Positions 24,665 to 36,042 of a stretch of DNA of 64,000 nt are shown here, in pieces; within the stretch, counting starts at the first letter, position 1, and the number at the start of each line of letters is the position of its first letter. Where the stretch lies: NCBI GenBank assembly GCA_030077755.1, contig JAQJZZ010000002.1, forward strand, positions 744,001 through 808,000, given 5' to 3'. The stretch is from Filosporella fistucella (lineage: Eukaryota > Ascomycota > Leotiomycetes > Helotiales). Made by a program: the position numbers and the translations under genes. The notes under the pieces are model-generated. The model did no database searches. It saw nothing but the letters and a program-made list of their open reading frames with translations, and was not told where the DNA came from.

Positions 24665-25955
24665 AATCTCTTCACCTCCCCTCGTTCCATCAAATTATTC
24701 AATCATCTGATCAATTCATCTCCCTTCATCTCTCCTCGCCTCCCATAAAGTACCCTCCCTTTCTCGCCAGGCTCAATAGAAAAGGCACTCGGCATCTGCA
24801 ACCAGCACCCGTAAGCCGCCTATCCTATCTTGACACAACGCGGGGCATCTATCCGTCGGGTCGGAAGGGAAGTAACTTTCCCCTCCTTCCATTTGGCACT
24901 GTGTACAATTAATTAAAGTCGCAAAAATAAGAATTAAGCTGCCACGCGTAGGAAAGGATATAGATTGTCATTGCAATTTGATGGCGTGGCTTGTATAGAG
25001 TATGTACCGAGGTTGGAGGTGTAACATAACCTGGTTTATTTTTGGATTGTCGTGAAGGATAGGGCATGGGTGGTTTGAGTCGGTAGTAGAGGTGGTGGTG
25101 GGGAAATCCTCTGGTGATACGAGCGGAGGATTCAGTTTAAGAGGCACAGAAAAAGAAGAATAAAGATCGTATAAGATAGCCATACCTCGGTATACTTCTT
25201 TTAGAGTACGAGATACTTCTGTGTCACTTTGCTACGCTCTCGGCTTACGGAGGCTGAGATCCTAGGAGAAGAGAGGGCACGAATGAGGATTCTGTGCTCG
25301 TATAGTAGACTCACCTGTTCTGAAGGATGGAAAAACGGATATCATGAATTGACAAGAAAAATTGTTGAATCTTCAATAGATATCAGACACGGATTTCTCC
25401 TCCCACAGTCCTCGGAAAATATTCTCACCCGTTTCTTGGGGTTTTAAGGGAGGAAAGGTCGGAATGAATGCGATTGGATGGATTCCGAGGGAGGTGTGCA
25501 AGTACCTTTTTGAGGGAAAGTTGAAGCGATATACAAGGACAGGATTTGTATCTCGTCACACAGAATTCACAATAGTGATTTGCGGAGGGTTGTAAATGTA
25601 TTTGATCTAGAATTATAGATTTCTTGGAGTTCTTGGTGTGTTGAGATTTGGAGATAGGAAGATGAGATCTGAATCAGGTAGCGAAAAGGAGGCGAAGCGA
25701 GAGGGGAATGGATTCGGATTGGGGTTGAAGGTGGGACCCTGGATTATCTAGACGTCACGACCTTAGATCACTAGTGTGATGTAAGTGCATATCAACATCA
25801 ACAGTCTAAGTTGCAATTATTTTGTTATTGCGATGCAATTGCTTTCAATTGAATCACATTCAAACAGATTCTACCTCATCTCTTCCACCGTCCTGTTTAT
25901 AAGCTTCATCTCATATTACTAACTTCCAGTTCAAAATCCTAAACCAGACGCAAAA

Positions 25956-26587
25956 ATGGCGGGGAAAGCACATACTAGTTTGAATAGTAAGATTCGTTCA
26001 ATTTTTATATCTTCTGTTTATATTCAAGAGGAATCGCAATATAAGCTAACCAAATCAGTTATGAAAAAACCACTCGGTCTCTTCAGCAAAGAGCCCATGA
26101 CAGGTTTCTACCGCAACGGCTACTGTGATGTCGGGCCCGAAGACAAAGGAAACCACTCCATAGCCGGTAAGTCCTCCTCTCCTTCAAGAAAAAACCCAAC
26201 TCACACTCCCCAGCAACCCTCACAGACCCCTTCCTAGATTTCTCTGCTTCACGAGGCAACAATCTCCGCGCCATAGGTCTCACAACAGGCTGTAAATGGT
26301 GTCTCTGTGCCTCTCGCTGGAAAGAAGCAGTCGAATATGCTAAAGCGCAGGGAAAGGAGGGAGAGAAAGATAATCTGGTGCCGAAAGTACATTTACATGC
26401 TACGCATGAGAAGGCGTTGGATGTGGTTAGTATGGAGGACTTGAGACGGTATAAGGCGGATGGAGAGGTTGGGAATGCGAGTACGGTTGCGCAGAACCCG
26501 AGAGCCGGAGGGGGAATTGTGAAGGAGAGGACGGAGATGAGTGGGAGGGAGTCGATGACTAGTACGGAGGGAGGAACGGGGACGTAG
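25956..26587 (+). CDS. DUF2237 family protein
   Basis: Three exons: 25956-25986, 26059-26166 and 26238-26587 (162 aa), all introns GT-AG. Family motifs are PMTGFYRNGYCDVGPEDKGN in exon 2, then TTGCKWCLCASRWKEAVEYA and HLHATHEKALDVVSMEDLRR in exon 3, covering the whole DUF2237 domain. The family is widespread in bacteria and fungi and has conserved Cys and Trp residues; its function is not known to me. About 50 extra residues at the C-terminus are Gly/Thr/Glu-rich and probably disordered. The ATG at 25956 has a favourable purine-rich context. Confidence 0.9.
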
Positions 26588-27489
26588 ATGGAGTTGGTGG
26601 GGTGTTGTGTGGAGTGAAAAGCATGGAATAGATGGTGTGGAAATGAATTGTATCTTGTATCTATCTATCTGAATCGGAATTATTCTAGTCTATATCGCTC
26701 TTAATCTGTTATGAAGCACTCAACAAATAAAAAGTTTGGTATTACTAAGTATAGAGACTTGCGGACGGCTGCATGGGACGTTGAGAAATAAAGCACGTTG
26801 AGACAGTGATTCAGCTTCTCTAGTATAAAAGACCGTAAAAACTTATAGAATAAATAATGGACAACTCATGTTTCTAGTCTTGAAAAGAAACAATATTATC
26901 TTAGGTGAAAGTTTTTAAACCAGTCTATGACTTTGGTGCAATTTCAAGATGGTACTATTTCCTTCTCTATACTCGAGTATCTTTTGTTTAATTGTCATGT
27001 CTGCGAGCGTAAAGTCTATTTACTGGCATGTCTGGGATAATAAGAAATGTTGAATATGATACTTGTGATCGTAAGGCTTGTGGTCATGATAAATATTAAT
27101 TGTGATATCTGTAGTTATTATTCCTATGATTCCAAAAAATTTGATTGCAATATCCGTGACCGTAACACCTATTGACGGTAATGTCTATGACCGTAATGTC
27201 TATGACCGTAATGTCTATGACCGTAATGTCTATGACCGTAATGTCTATGACCGTAATGTTTTGTGATCGTAATTCCTGTTGACCGTTCTGTCCGTTGACC
27301 ATACTGTCCTTTGTGATCGTAATGTCTATAATAGGTGAAACGACTCACCTGCCTACACTTGGCAGAGATATCCCGAGATATAAACAATGCCTAATTACCC
27401 CCTCTTCTATCCTCTAATACATTTACATTACTCACCCCATCATACCAAATTACTTGACACGAAATCAACTTTCCACAACTACGTCCACT
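26588..27489. other. Intergenic, contains a 15 bp minisatellite
   Basis: AT-rich sequence with no gene. Degenerate versions of the minisatellite unit (GTGATCGTAA-like) are scattered from about 27060 to 27330 around the perfect core. Confidence 0.6.
27168..27273. repeat. 15 bp tandem repeat (minisatellite)
   Basis: Five perfect head-to-tail copies of GTCTATGACCGTAAT occupy 27183-27257, flanked by one degenerate copy on each side (27168-27182 and 27258-27273). The lack of unique spacers rules out a CRISPR array. Confidence 0.95.
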
Positions 27490-28008
27490 ATGCCACCACA
27501 AAGAACCAAGTCTAGAAAGACTAACACATCAACAAATTCCCTCATGCGAGAAGCGTTTCCCAAAACTCGACATGAAATCGATGCAGAACAAGCAGCAAAG
27601 AGGAAGAATTTTGACGAATCAGAATTTGATCCTGAGGAAGAAGAATATGATTACACCCATAGTGACCAAGATGATGATGAACATCGAGAATATGAGGATC
27701 GTATGGAGGAAACAGAAGAATATGAGGATAATGTTCATGATATTGAGATTCCTGAGAAAGAGGTGAGTGTGGAGAGTCCCAAAAATGAAGATGAGGAAGA
27801 GGAGATTAGAGATGAGTATACGCAGCAAAAAGGTAGACGAGCGGGCCGAAGAAGTACTCGGAAAGGGCGTGTAGTGGAAGATGATGAGTTATCAGATGGC
27901 GGTGACAAATATGAGGTTGATAATCATGAGGATGAGAAGAGCTATCCTTGGAGGAATCATCGGCTGGGTCCTAAGTGGCTGGAGGAAGATGAGGAGTACC
28001 GGGAATGA
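27490..28008 (+). CDS. Acidic, low-complexity hypothetical protein (possibly truncated)
   Basis: A 172-codon ORF from ATG 27490 to TGA 28006-28008. The N-terminus is basic (PPQRTKSRKTNT), followed by long Glu/Asp-rich stretches, an RGRR-type basic patch (KGRRAGRRSTRKGRV) and a C-terminal SYPWRNHRLGPKWLEEDEE. The mix of acidic tracts and basic patches suggests a nuclear or chromatin-associated protein, but I recognise no domain. Downstream sequence in a spliced continuation also looks coding. If TGA 28006 and TGA 28137 were CGA, the frame would run through a GTAAAG donor (28028) and CAATAG acceptor (28098). The ORF may therefore be the front of a decayed gene. Confidence 0.5.
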   Translation: MPPQRTKSRKTNTSTNSLMREAFPKTRHEIDAEQAAKRKNFDESEFDPEEEEYDYTHSDQDDDEHREYEDRMEETEEYEDNVHDIEIPEKEVSVESPKNEDEEEEIRDEYTQQKGRRAGRRSTRKGRVVEDDELSDGGDKYEVDNHEDEKSYPWRNHRLGPKWLEEDEEYRE

Positions 28009-28960
28009 GAGTCTTCAAAGGGAGGTGGTAAAGCTCATAGCACAACTACACAGAGGCGAAGTTCCTTTGAAATATAAGAACACGCAGTCCCTCAATAGCT
28101 GATACCACAATACGAGAAGTTGAAGAAAAAATTAGATGACATGCTTCAGATTTGAAATTTACCGCTCTTTTTACAGGTGATTGCAGCCACAAGTCCTTCT
28201 AGAGCGTATAAAAGAGTACAAGCAGAAAGCAAGAGTGTCAATTTCTGAAATATTATCAAATTTGTCTGTCTACTGTACTACGCATCAGTGACTATCCAGT
28301 CCTCATACGTTGGTATTTCTTGCTTTCGTGGGGAAGCAGGAAATGACAGATGAGAGCATGGAATGTGCAGGATGGTCCAAGTACAAGTAAGAACTGCACG
28401 AGATTGGCAATGTTCGAGTTTGAAACAAGCTTTGGAATTGAATGGATGAAATATACGAGTTTGAGTTCCTCAAAGCTTTGTTTGAACAGCGGCAGATCCG
28501 AATGTGCTTCTACGGGACGCAAGCTGATGCCAGAGTCGGCCAGTGTCTTATGGTCGGACGCATGGCTTGATAGAACTCGTGGATTGAAGCAAGCAGATCC
28601 TATTTATATGCCGATCCCACATTGAAATCACGAAATCACAACCAATACCCGTTCGAATCAACCCAGATGTCGTTACTCAACAGAATAGACACCACTTTCA
28701 CCTTAAAATCCACAAACACTGTTCTGAACATATCCTCATTGCCAGAGTCGGGCTCCATTTTGAACATGCCCAGAAGGATTCTTTCAACTTTAACGCGAAG
28801 TACAATCTGTTGTAGAGCTAGTAGGGGATGTTCAATTTTGCTTATACTAACCTATTGTGCCCTATAATAGAAAGCCGAGCACAAGAAATCCAAGTCAAAA
28901 GAGAGCTGGCCCGTTGTTAAACATTAGAACAGCTTCCCGCCACAGCCAATGAGAAACGAA
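28009..28960. other. No intact gene; possible decayed continuation of the acidic ORF
   Basis: 28009-28200 retains coding-like sense (after the proposed splice: DTTIREVEEKIR, then HASDLKFTALFTG after a TGA). Beyond about 28250 I see only short frames. Confidence 0.35.
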
Positions 28961-30315
28961 ATGGACGACTAGCTAGACATTTTCGGGCAACAGCCATTCT
29001 TCACAAGAAATACTCAGATATACTTCGCCTTCCCGCTAGCCCATGCTTCCTCGCACATAGCAATCACTAACACGTTGACGAAAGGTCTCGAACGATTATA
29101 TGTGGGCTTTCCATGGCTGGCATGTGAGGTCGTTAACGAGGGTTCGGGCGCAGGCAACAAAGGCGTCTGCAAATTCAAGCTATTAGCAGAAGCACTTCGA
29201 CTCGTTGTGAAGGATCTCAGGAATGATGTCTCGATGCCAACGATGGACACCCTTAGACAGGCCAACCTCCCAATACGCATGATGGACGAGGATATCATTG
29301 CAGCACGCAAGACCTTCACGGGATGGGCCAACTCAAAATCAGCACCAGTATCCCTCATCTAAGCCGATATCATTACTGGAGGCCTCATTCTCACCTTCAT
29401 CGCCCAGCACAACAACATAGATATTACTGGTCAAGCTCACATTATCTAATTGTTCTCGAAAGCTTGCCGTGATGAACAAATTACAAGTGAGGAGCTGTTG
29501 TCCGGCAATCTCCCCCGGCACAGCATCGTTCCCTTGCTCAAGAACTCGTATACACCGGGTACTGGGCTCCATTGCCACATCCTAAAACCCAGTCCATCAG
29601 ACATTGCCTCGGATCCAACATCACATCTCCAGCCGAAAAACTTCTGGGTTTACATTTCGTTCCCTTCCAGCTCACTCGCGTCTCTCAAATCACTTGCCTC
29701 GGAGGTTATCTGTCTACCGGTATATATCTCTATAGACAATTATCTGACGGCCTTCATCTGGCAATCCGTCCTCCGCGTTCGCCTGTCCTGCATCAATCCC
29801 ACAATTCGGTCAACAATAGCCTGTGCCATCGACGAGCAGTCACTTCTCAAGATCTCAACGATGTACCCTGGGTCTATAAAGGACAACATGTGCAGAAAAT
29901 TCACGCTTGAAAGGCTTGTTGCAGAGCATTTGGGGAATATTGCAGCACAGCTTCGCTCGGCTCTAGATCCATCAGATGTGGAGTTCCATGCCTGTGCTAT
30001 TTCAACATTTCTCAGCCGCACACCAAACAAAGCTATTTTCTCCTCTACTGTGGACTTCGATACGTCAGTCGACCTTATACTTAGTTCCTGGTCAAAGGTA
30101 CAAGGGAATAAGCTGAGTTTGACTTCGCATTGGGCAAACCTGAAGCTGTCCGGAGACCGCAATTTGAAGCGGTAGAGGGGTTGGTCTTTCTGATGCCTAA
30201 AACACTCTATGGTGATATAGTAGATGCGATATTTTTAAGAGAAGAAGATATGGAAAGACTGACGGTAGATTCCGAGTTTGCAAAATACGGAAAAGCACTA
30301 GACTATGGACTGTGA
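28961..30315 (+). pseudogene. Trichothecene 3-O-acetyltransferase (TRI101)-like pseudogene
   Basis: A near full-length (about 450 codon) copy of a fungal BAHD-type acetyltransferase related to TRI101. TRI101 acetylates the C-3 hydroxyl of trichothecenes as self-protection; related enzymes have other substrates. The frame opens at ATG 28961 and shows LDIFGQQPF, the catalytic HxxxD as HNNID (29408-29422), ITGGLILTF, SWSKVQG and GKPEAVRRPQFE. It is interrupted by TAG 28970-28972, TAA 29360-29362, TAA 29447-29449 and a one-base frameshift near 30108-30115. It then runs in the new frame to the natural end at 30315. The three nonsense codons fit C-to-T changes at glutamine or arginine codons. No other trichothecene gene is present nearby, so the ancestral substrate is unknown. 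No intact product is expected. Confidence 0.85.
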
Positions 30316-31421
30316 AGTGGCTGCTGGGGAAAGTAGATGATTGGCATAACTGCTTTGTAACAGTATGGAGGGTGCGTGATATTGGGTAACAGATAGGGAC
30401 TTATCATACCTGGAAGCTCGAAATATTATCCGAACCCAGAATATTATGAACACTCGAACAATGTACCTCCTACCTTCTCGATCATCCCATGAAATCCATT
30501 GCTGTCTTCTCTATCTCAATCCTCACTGCAAGAGACTCGATCTAAAACCATTAAGTAATTTACACCTTGCTTTTGACCTTGCGGATACCATGTAAAGGAT
30601 GCAAGCTGCTAGTATGGAAAATAAAATGGAGGTGCTGGAAGATTCTCGGAACAAATTGTGTCCAGACTTGCTGAAGCTAGGATAGCAAGCTGTTTCATGT
30701 TTCGAAGGTTCGGTTTTAGTTTGATCTTCCTAGCAACAAACCTTAGGAGCCATTTGCGCATGTATTCAGAGAGATCTAGTTCACTGAAGCTCTGATATCC
30801 TAATACTTTTCCAAAAATGACTCAGTGCTGAGATTGTACCAAAGGGGTACTAAAGACGTCCAGATTCCAAATCTCCAAGACCTCTATCGATCTCCGGCCT
30901 AGCCGCCGCCGCCAACTTGTTTATCTCCGTGCAGTCACCCTCTTTACCAGAAAGCTCAGCTAACTCTTTCTTGCTCACTAATGGTGGCAAACAGGCTATC
31001 CCTTGTGGGTAACCCATCTGAATTACCGCTGCTACGGCCATTATTATACCATCTGCGTAGCGAAGACTACAGAATTGCCGTTCTTATCGTTCATTTCCCT
31101 CTCCTCTGCCTCTTCTTTTCCAGTGTAGCTTCGGCTCACCTTGGTTGAATAGCATGGATGATCGACCTGTGGAGTGTCATCCCCGTCACGAATCACTGCC
31201 GAGAGTCAGTGATTCCAAACCCACTTTGACGATCCGAATCGTAGATGATCAATCCGTACACCCATAATATCAGGGCGGAGAAATTTTTCAGCTAAAATTT
31301 GCTGCAACAATAGTATACAAACATATTCTCTGCTCACTACTAGGATTGTATTTTCGTACCGAGCATCAATTATCACTTATATCCTCACTTCCAGCACAAC
31401 ATCCGAATTTCAACAACAAAA
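30316..31421. other. Intergenic, no gene supported
   Basis: A 63-codon minus frame at 30850-31041 has protein-like composition but no motif or splice context; it may be a fragment of an older gene. The last ~150 bp form the promoter side of the metallo-beta-lactamase-fold gene. Confidence 0.5.
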
Positions 31422-32236
31422 ATGGCTTCTACGTTCAAAGGCACTGTTGAAATTACCCACATCGGTACTGCAACAGTGATCTTGAGCATAAATGGCACCA
31501 GCATGCTCACTGATCCATTTTTTTTCTCCTGTTGGAACTGCAAAGCAAGCATCCCCGACTATTTTACTGCAAATTTCCGAGACCCCAGCGATGGCGCCGC
31601 ACAACTTGCCTGTTATTGATGTGATCCTGCTAAGTCACGAGAATCACTTCGACAACTTAGATGACCTTGGCCGCCAGCTACTCAATGGTCGCCGGGTATT
31701 CCACCATTCCAGATGGCGCAAAGAACTTGACTCCACGACCTGCTGTTCACGGTCTCCAACCATGGGAGTCCACCGAGTCAATTATTGCCGGGAAGCCATT
31801 TCAGATCACCGCGACTCCCTGCGCACACTATCCAGGTCATGAGTGCACTGGGCACATCCTATCCACGCTCGGATTTGGCGAAACATATGGTCTACCCAAC
31901 GCAATCTACTTCTCGGGAGACACTGCCTATGTTGCGGAACTTGCTGAGATACGCCACAAGTACCATATCACCGTTGCCATTTTCAATGTCGGGGCCGCCT
32001 TTGCGTCTATAGAGCATGATTTGGAGCCTCTGCAGACTACTATGGTCGAAAAGCAAGCCGCTCGTTTATTCCACGATATCGGGGCCGCTATCTTGGTTCC
32101 AATGCACTTCGAGTCGTGGAAACATTTCACCCAAGGAAAGGAAGGTCTGCAATTGGAATTTGAGGTTGCAGGGATCAGTGAAAAAATTGGTTGGCTTGAA
32201 CCTGTTGTAACACAGAAGATTATTCAACAGGCGTAA
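31422..32236 (+). pseudogene. Metallo-beta-lactamase-fold hydrolase gene with two frameshifts
   Basis: The start at 31422 (AAAATGGCT context) opens GTVEITHIGTATVIL and GTSMLTDPFF, typical of the RomA/UlaG-like MBL-fold hydrolases. Coding sense then shifts frame in a T8 run (31519-31526) and again near 31696-31702. After that it runs to TAA 32236. Metal ligands appear in all parts: LLSHENHFDNLDDLGR, ATPCAHYPGHE, IYFSGDTAYV and LVPMHFESWKHF. Both shifts correspond to one extra base. No intron fits either position: the only GT..AG pair at the second site would be 17 nt and breaks frame. Either the gene is inactive or the assembly has two indels, one of them in a homopolymer. It converges on the downstream regulator. 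Confidence 0.8.
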
Positions 32237-32375
32237 GAATTGCAAATTCCAAGGTTACTCGGTCACTGAGTATTCAGATGATCCTCATTCCATTTAGACG
32301 TCTGACGCAGAAAAACATAATAATACAAACATATCCCCAAGACCAAATGGCCAAGTGAAAAACTTGTACAGTGAA

Positions 32376-34044
32376 TCAAATTCTGAAACTGGCTTCCGTT
32401 GTGCCAACAGATGCGCTCAAAAACCCTCTGTCGCGAATTCTACTGAGAAACTCCCAGTAGAGCTTGATTTGCTTTTTGTTACCTTCAATATCTGTAACTA
32501 ACATGTTATACACAGTCGCCAGAGGCCACATGGCACCAATTGGCCCATAGAGCATCATTTCATCTTGCAAAAAATATTCCATACTCTGAAAGATCTTGGT
32601 AGCCAACGCAGAGAGTCTTGTGTTGTGTTCTTCCTCCGCTTCTCTTCCTATTGAAATACTGCATTCATCGCGATCATAGAGAAATGGGCTCAATTTTGCA
32701 AATTCAGTAAGACAGATGATCTGAAAAGCCCACATGTAGGTATATACGTTCGCTGCAAGCAGGCTTGAGAACCAGAAATTCGACACTTCGTCTTGCCAAC
32801 AATGCCCAAACTCTGCATGTTGTGAAGATCTATGGTCAGGTTTCTTTTTGATCTCAAACTGATCGTCCCATCTCGATAGGCGAAGTAGAACCTCAGACAA
32901 CATGAATTTGAGTTTGTGAGCACTTTGTAAAGCTGTACATGGGGACAGGGCTTGCAGACTATCTATCTCTTCCAAGATAGATGGAAGGTCAGCTATATCT
33001 CCCATGAGGTTTTGCATTTCGGAAGGTGGGTGGCAGCGGAACGGTACTCTCAGCCACTCTTCTCGGCCAAGAAACGTGGATTTCCGTGCCGTCAAAGCTT
33101 GTAAGAACTATCAACTCAGTGAGAAAATTGGCTCAGCAGCTCTTTGGTTAGACTACTTACAATGACAGGTCGACAGCCCACGAAAATCAGATGAGCGTCC
33201 CCGGTGTCAAATGCCTCGGGAGAATACATATTTATCAACGTACTGAGTCCTCCAAAATGTGCAAGAGTGCTGCTGCCTGACTTTGGGAGCATCAACTAAG
33301 GTGAATTCGTCATCAGGATGCCCCAATCTTTTTTGGAATATGTATTCGTACCTCGACAACAGCCAAGCACACAATCGCAGCCGCAGTTTCTGTTCTGAAG
33401 AAGTTCTCGGGCGACTGCATGGCAGAGTTTAACTTTTCCAATGTAGCCACATACGCCTCAAGGCTGCGGAAGTTTTTAGTTTTGCTTTCCGGACAGCTGT
33501 CAAGCACGACCAGTCCAAAAGCCCTAGCCGCTGCCGTAATCAGCTCTCCAGAGTTGGCGCGAGCTACAATGCTTGGTAGCATCTCCACCCAAGCTCCACA
33601 AACTTGATTTGTGCTTGTATCGAACAAGACTGGGCTCTTCCGAAATCTAGGTAGAAAGCGATCGACGATTACGGCTGTTAATTCGCTTGAAGATACAGTG
33701 TCCATCAGTCGAGAAATTTGACATGGTCGGACTGATATTTGAAAATCTCCCAGGTTATCATTGTTGGGTATAATTTTGCGAGTCGCACAGTCAAAACTAG
33801 GAGGATGTATGGTCGACAGCGATTTCTTCGATGAATCAGATTTCGCAGAGTAAGGTACGAATATGGTATCAAACTTGTAGCCTCCACACTGTCGTCCAGT
33901 ACGACGGCACTGAGTGCAAGACGGCAGCGCCCCATCACACTATGCACAACTGTCAAAAGGCTACGGTGACGAATTTATTGATTTACTCACTCCGATCTTG
34001 TGGGCCCTGCACGTGTCGCAAATATTGGCCTGCTTACCCTTCAT
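32376..34044 (-). CDS. Zn(II)2Cys6 transcription factor with fungal-specific TF domain
   Basis: Four exons on the minus strand: 34044-33991, 33939-33352, 33295-33161 and 33107-32376 (502 aa). The zinc cluster is split by intron 1: CDTCRAHKIG in exon 1 and CDGALPSCTQCRRTGRQC in exon 2 give the full CX2CX6CX6CX2CX6C pattern. The remainder is a long helical region typical of the fungal TF middle homology domain (RSLEAYVATLEKLNSAMQSP, LSTLINMYSPEAFDTGDAHL). Such proteins are nuclear, DNA-binding regulators, often of the accessory metabolic genes beside them. Here the neighbours are the MBL-fold gene (convergent) and the DJ-1/PfpI gene (divergent). An upstream in-frame ATG exists if a further 5' exon is used; I chose the start just before the cluster. 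Confidence 0.85.
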
Positions 34045-35349
34045 CGCATCACCGCTCTCGATTATTTGACACAAATATGCCTCGCTGAAGTAAGGTATGC
34101 GGCGTAGACGGTAAATTCGACGTAGAGATTGCTGATTATAGCGACAAGAGCAAGAAGTAGAGCTGTAATAGGCAGGTATTTCCGCCAAGCAGCGAACTGA
34201 TACGAGATGAGAGGGGAAGAATTTGTGGCGCAGGAAGTCTTTGAATGCAATAGTGATGATGATGATGATAATGATGATGGTGAGAGTGGCAATGCTGGGT
34301 AAGTATTCCGTACTGTATTGTAGTGTACAAGTACGGTCCAAGCCGGCGAGTGTCTGGTGGGAGAGGAGGAGTGGATGTAGCGCAGGAGGTCGTACCTAGC
34401 CGAAGCCGAGCCCCTGAAGTAACGAGAACGAGTTGCTGGGTCTTGGCGGGAATTCTTTCCTAAAGTAGTTAGAGATGAAAACTGCAAAGACGACCCGGCA
34501 AGTGAGACGTGGTTAGCAAGCTTGGAGTCGACAGCAAGTAAGGTAAGGCCATATTTAACGATTAACAATCGAACGGAACTCTACCAACTGAAAGTATTAG
34601 ATATCCCTGACCGCCGTTTCAGCCTTCATCTCAACATACTGCACGATAGTCTAGCCTCCCCAGTCGAATCAGAGACCGCACTACACAATATCATAGAGTT
34701 TGTTTAATCAATCAGCTGTCAAAATAAGGTTTATACTTAACACTTGGTATGTACATATGAATATTCCAGCATGGGTCTGTGCGCCACAAGTCAGTCCACA
34801 GCCAGAAGAAAAATAGGGAGTGTTTTGAAATTGTGGGTAAAAGAAAATACTCCTCCTCAAGGCCAACGGTTATAACCCATCCTAAGAGATTCTAAACTTT
34901 ATGGGGCAATACTTTGTCAAATTTTATTTCCTGATTTGTCAAAATACCCTGAAAGCGTAGAATCTACCAGAACTGAAGTTACAACTGATACCTCGAGTAT
35001 CATAGTAGACTTCGCTTTTGTTTGTCTTGGATTTTCAGAACAAAGTAGAAAAAATCAAGCATATCTTGATGTCTTAATCTTGAAGCTGGCCCACTTTGTG
35101 TTGTAAAAGACCGAAAGTGCTCATGAATCCGCCAGTAAACGACACACCCATGCCTGGTCGGGCTCATTAGCTTGGCCGCTGGATCTACTCGAAATCTGTA
35201 CATCCGCAAATCCTCAGACGGAGCATGACATATAGCCTTCTCCGATGAACGACTTGTATATAATGTCTCCCTCTGCAGCTTCGGGGACTGCTCTATATTG
35301 AGCATCTGCCCATCCAAGAAAGGCTTCTTTATTATTCATATATTCTGTA
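34045..35349. promoter_or_regulatory. Divergent intergenic region between the Zn2Cys6 regulator and the DJ-1/PfpI gene
   Basis: 1.3 kb without a supported gene. Minus-strand frames at 34062-34568 are low in complexity and cover a GAT microsatellite. Confidence 0.5.
34253..34279. repeat. (GAT)n microsatellite
   Basis: About nine GAT/AAT trinucleotide units with two changes, upstream of the Zn2Cys6 regulator. Confidence 0.85.
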
Positions 35350-36042
35350 ATGGCTCCGTACAAAGTCGCCGTTTATCTCTTCCCCGGAGGTGATCTTTTA
35401 GATTTCAGCGGTCCGATTGAAGTTTATAGCGGCCAAGTCGCCCCAATTGGGGCGTACTTCGACATAACCTCATTTGCCCACCACAGCCCTATCAAGCCCC
35501 AAACAAGCGCGCTGATCTATGTTCCAAATGCCTCATTTGAGGAAATTGCAGCAAAGATTGAAGAATACGATATCTTAGTCATTCCGGGGTCGCACGGCGA
35601 CGTGATCAAATCCTTGATTGCATCGCACGAAGGCAAACAGCTTTCTGCCCTGATCAGAAAATTTGCTTCCCTGCCACCTCGCAGAGAAGGCAGCAAGAGG
35701 TACCTTCAATCAGTATGCACAGGCGCTATTCTTGTTGCAGCATCTGGCTTGCTCGCCAACCGTACCGCGACGACACATCACCTGAACTTCGATGAGTTGA
35801 AGCAGGTTGCAGACCAAGCCGCGGGTGGTGACTCGAAGATCACGATTGTAAAGAAGCGATGGGTGGATGCAGGGACGACGGATTCGGGAGTCAGGATTGT
35901 GAACGCTGGAGGCGTGAGTTCAGGAATCGACACCAGCCTTTGGATCTACGAGCAATTCGCAGGCAAGGACGCAGCAAATTTTGTTGCGGAGGTTGCAGAG
36001 TTTGAGAGGAGGAGTGAGGGCTGGGGAACAGTCTCTTCGTAG
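35350..36042 (+). CDS. DJ-1/PfpI (GATase1-like) family protein
   Basis: A single-exon gene of 230 aa, the usual length for this family. The N-terminus VAVYLFPGGDLLDFSGPIEV and the nucleophile elbow QSVCTGAILVAASGLL (Cys at about residue 121) followed by ATTHH are typical of the ThiJ/PfpI group near isonitrile hydratase-type proteins; the late motif NAGGVSSGIDTSLWI also fits. Members include hydratases, glyoxalases and chaperone-like proteins, so the reaction cannot be fixed from sequence alone. A cytosolic location is expected, as no signal peptide is present. It lies divergent from the Zn2Cys6 regulator, which could control it. Confidence 0.9.
   Translation: MAPYKVAVYLFPGGDLLDFSGPIEVYSGQVAPIGAYFDITSFAHHSPIKPQTSALIYVPNASFEEIAAKIEEYDILVIPGSHGDVIKSLIASHEGKQLSALIRKFASLPPRREGSKRYLQSVCTGAILVAASGLLANRTATTHHLNFDELKQVADQAAGGDSKITIVKKRWVDAGTTDSGVRIVNAGGVSSGIDTSLWIYEQFAGKDAANFVAEVAEFERRSEGWGTVSS

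Larger units (their letters stand above)
17788..25955. other. 8.2 kb gene desert with TACGGAG motifs and microsatellites
   Basis: I found no convincing exon on either strand: frames are short and compositionally poor, and no family motif appears. The stretch shows strong strand asymmetry (runs of GGAAGT- or CCATC-like sequence) and several microsatellites. The 7-mer TACGGAG or its complement occurs nine times: 18580, 18606, 18687, 18819, 22593, 22835, 23860, 23990 and 25246. It could be regulatory DNA for ELL or the DUF2237 gene, a long non-coding transcription unit, or remnants of short elements. I cannot choose between these. Confidence 0.55.

Noticed and set aside
27183..27257. Regular array resembling a CRISPR
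   Set aside because: Units are 15 bp and directly adjacent with no unique spacers, and the genome is fungal.
30850..31041. 63-codon minus-strand ORF
   Set aside because: Protein-like but isolated, with no motif or exon signals.
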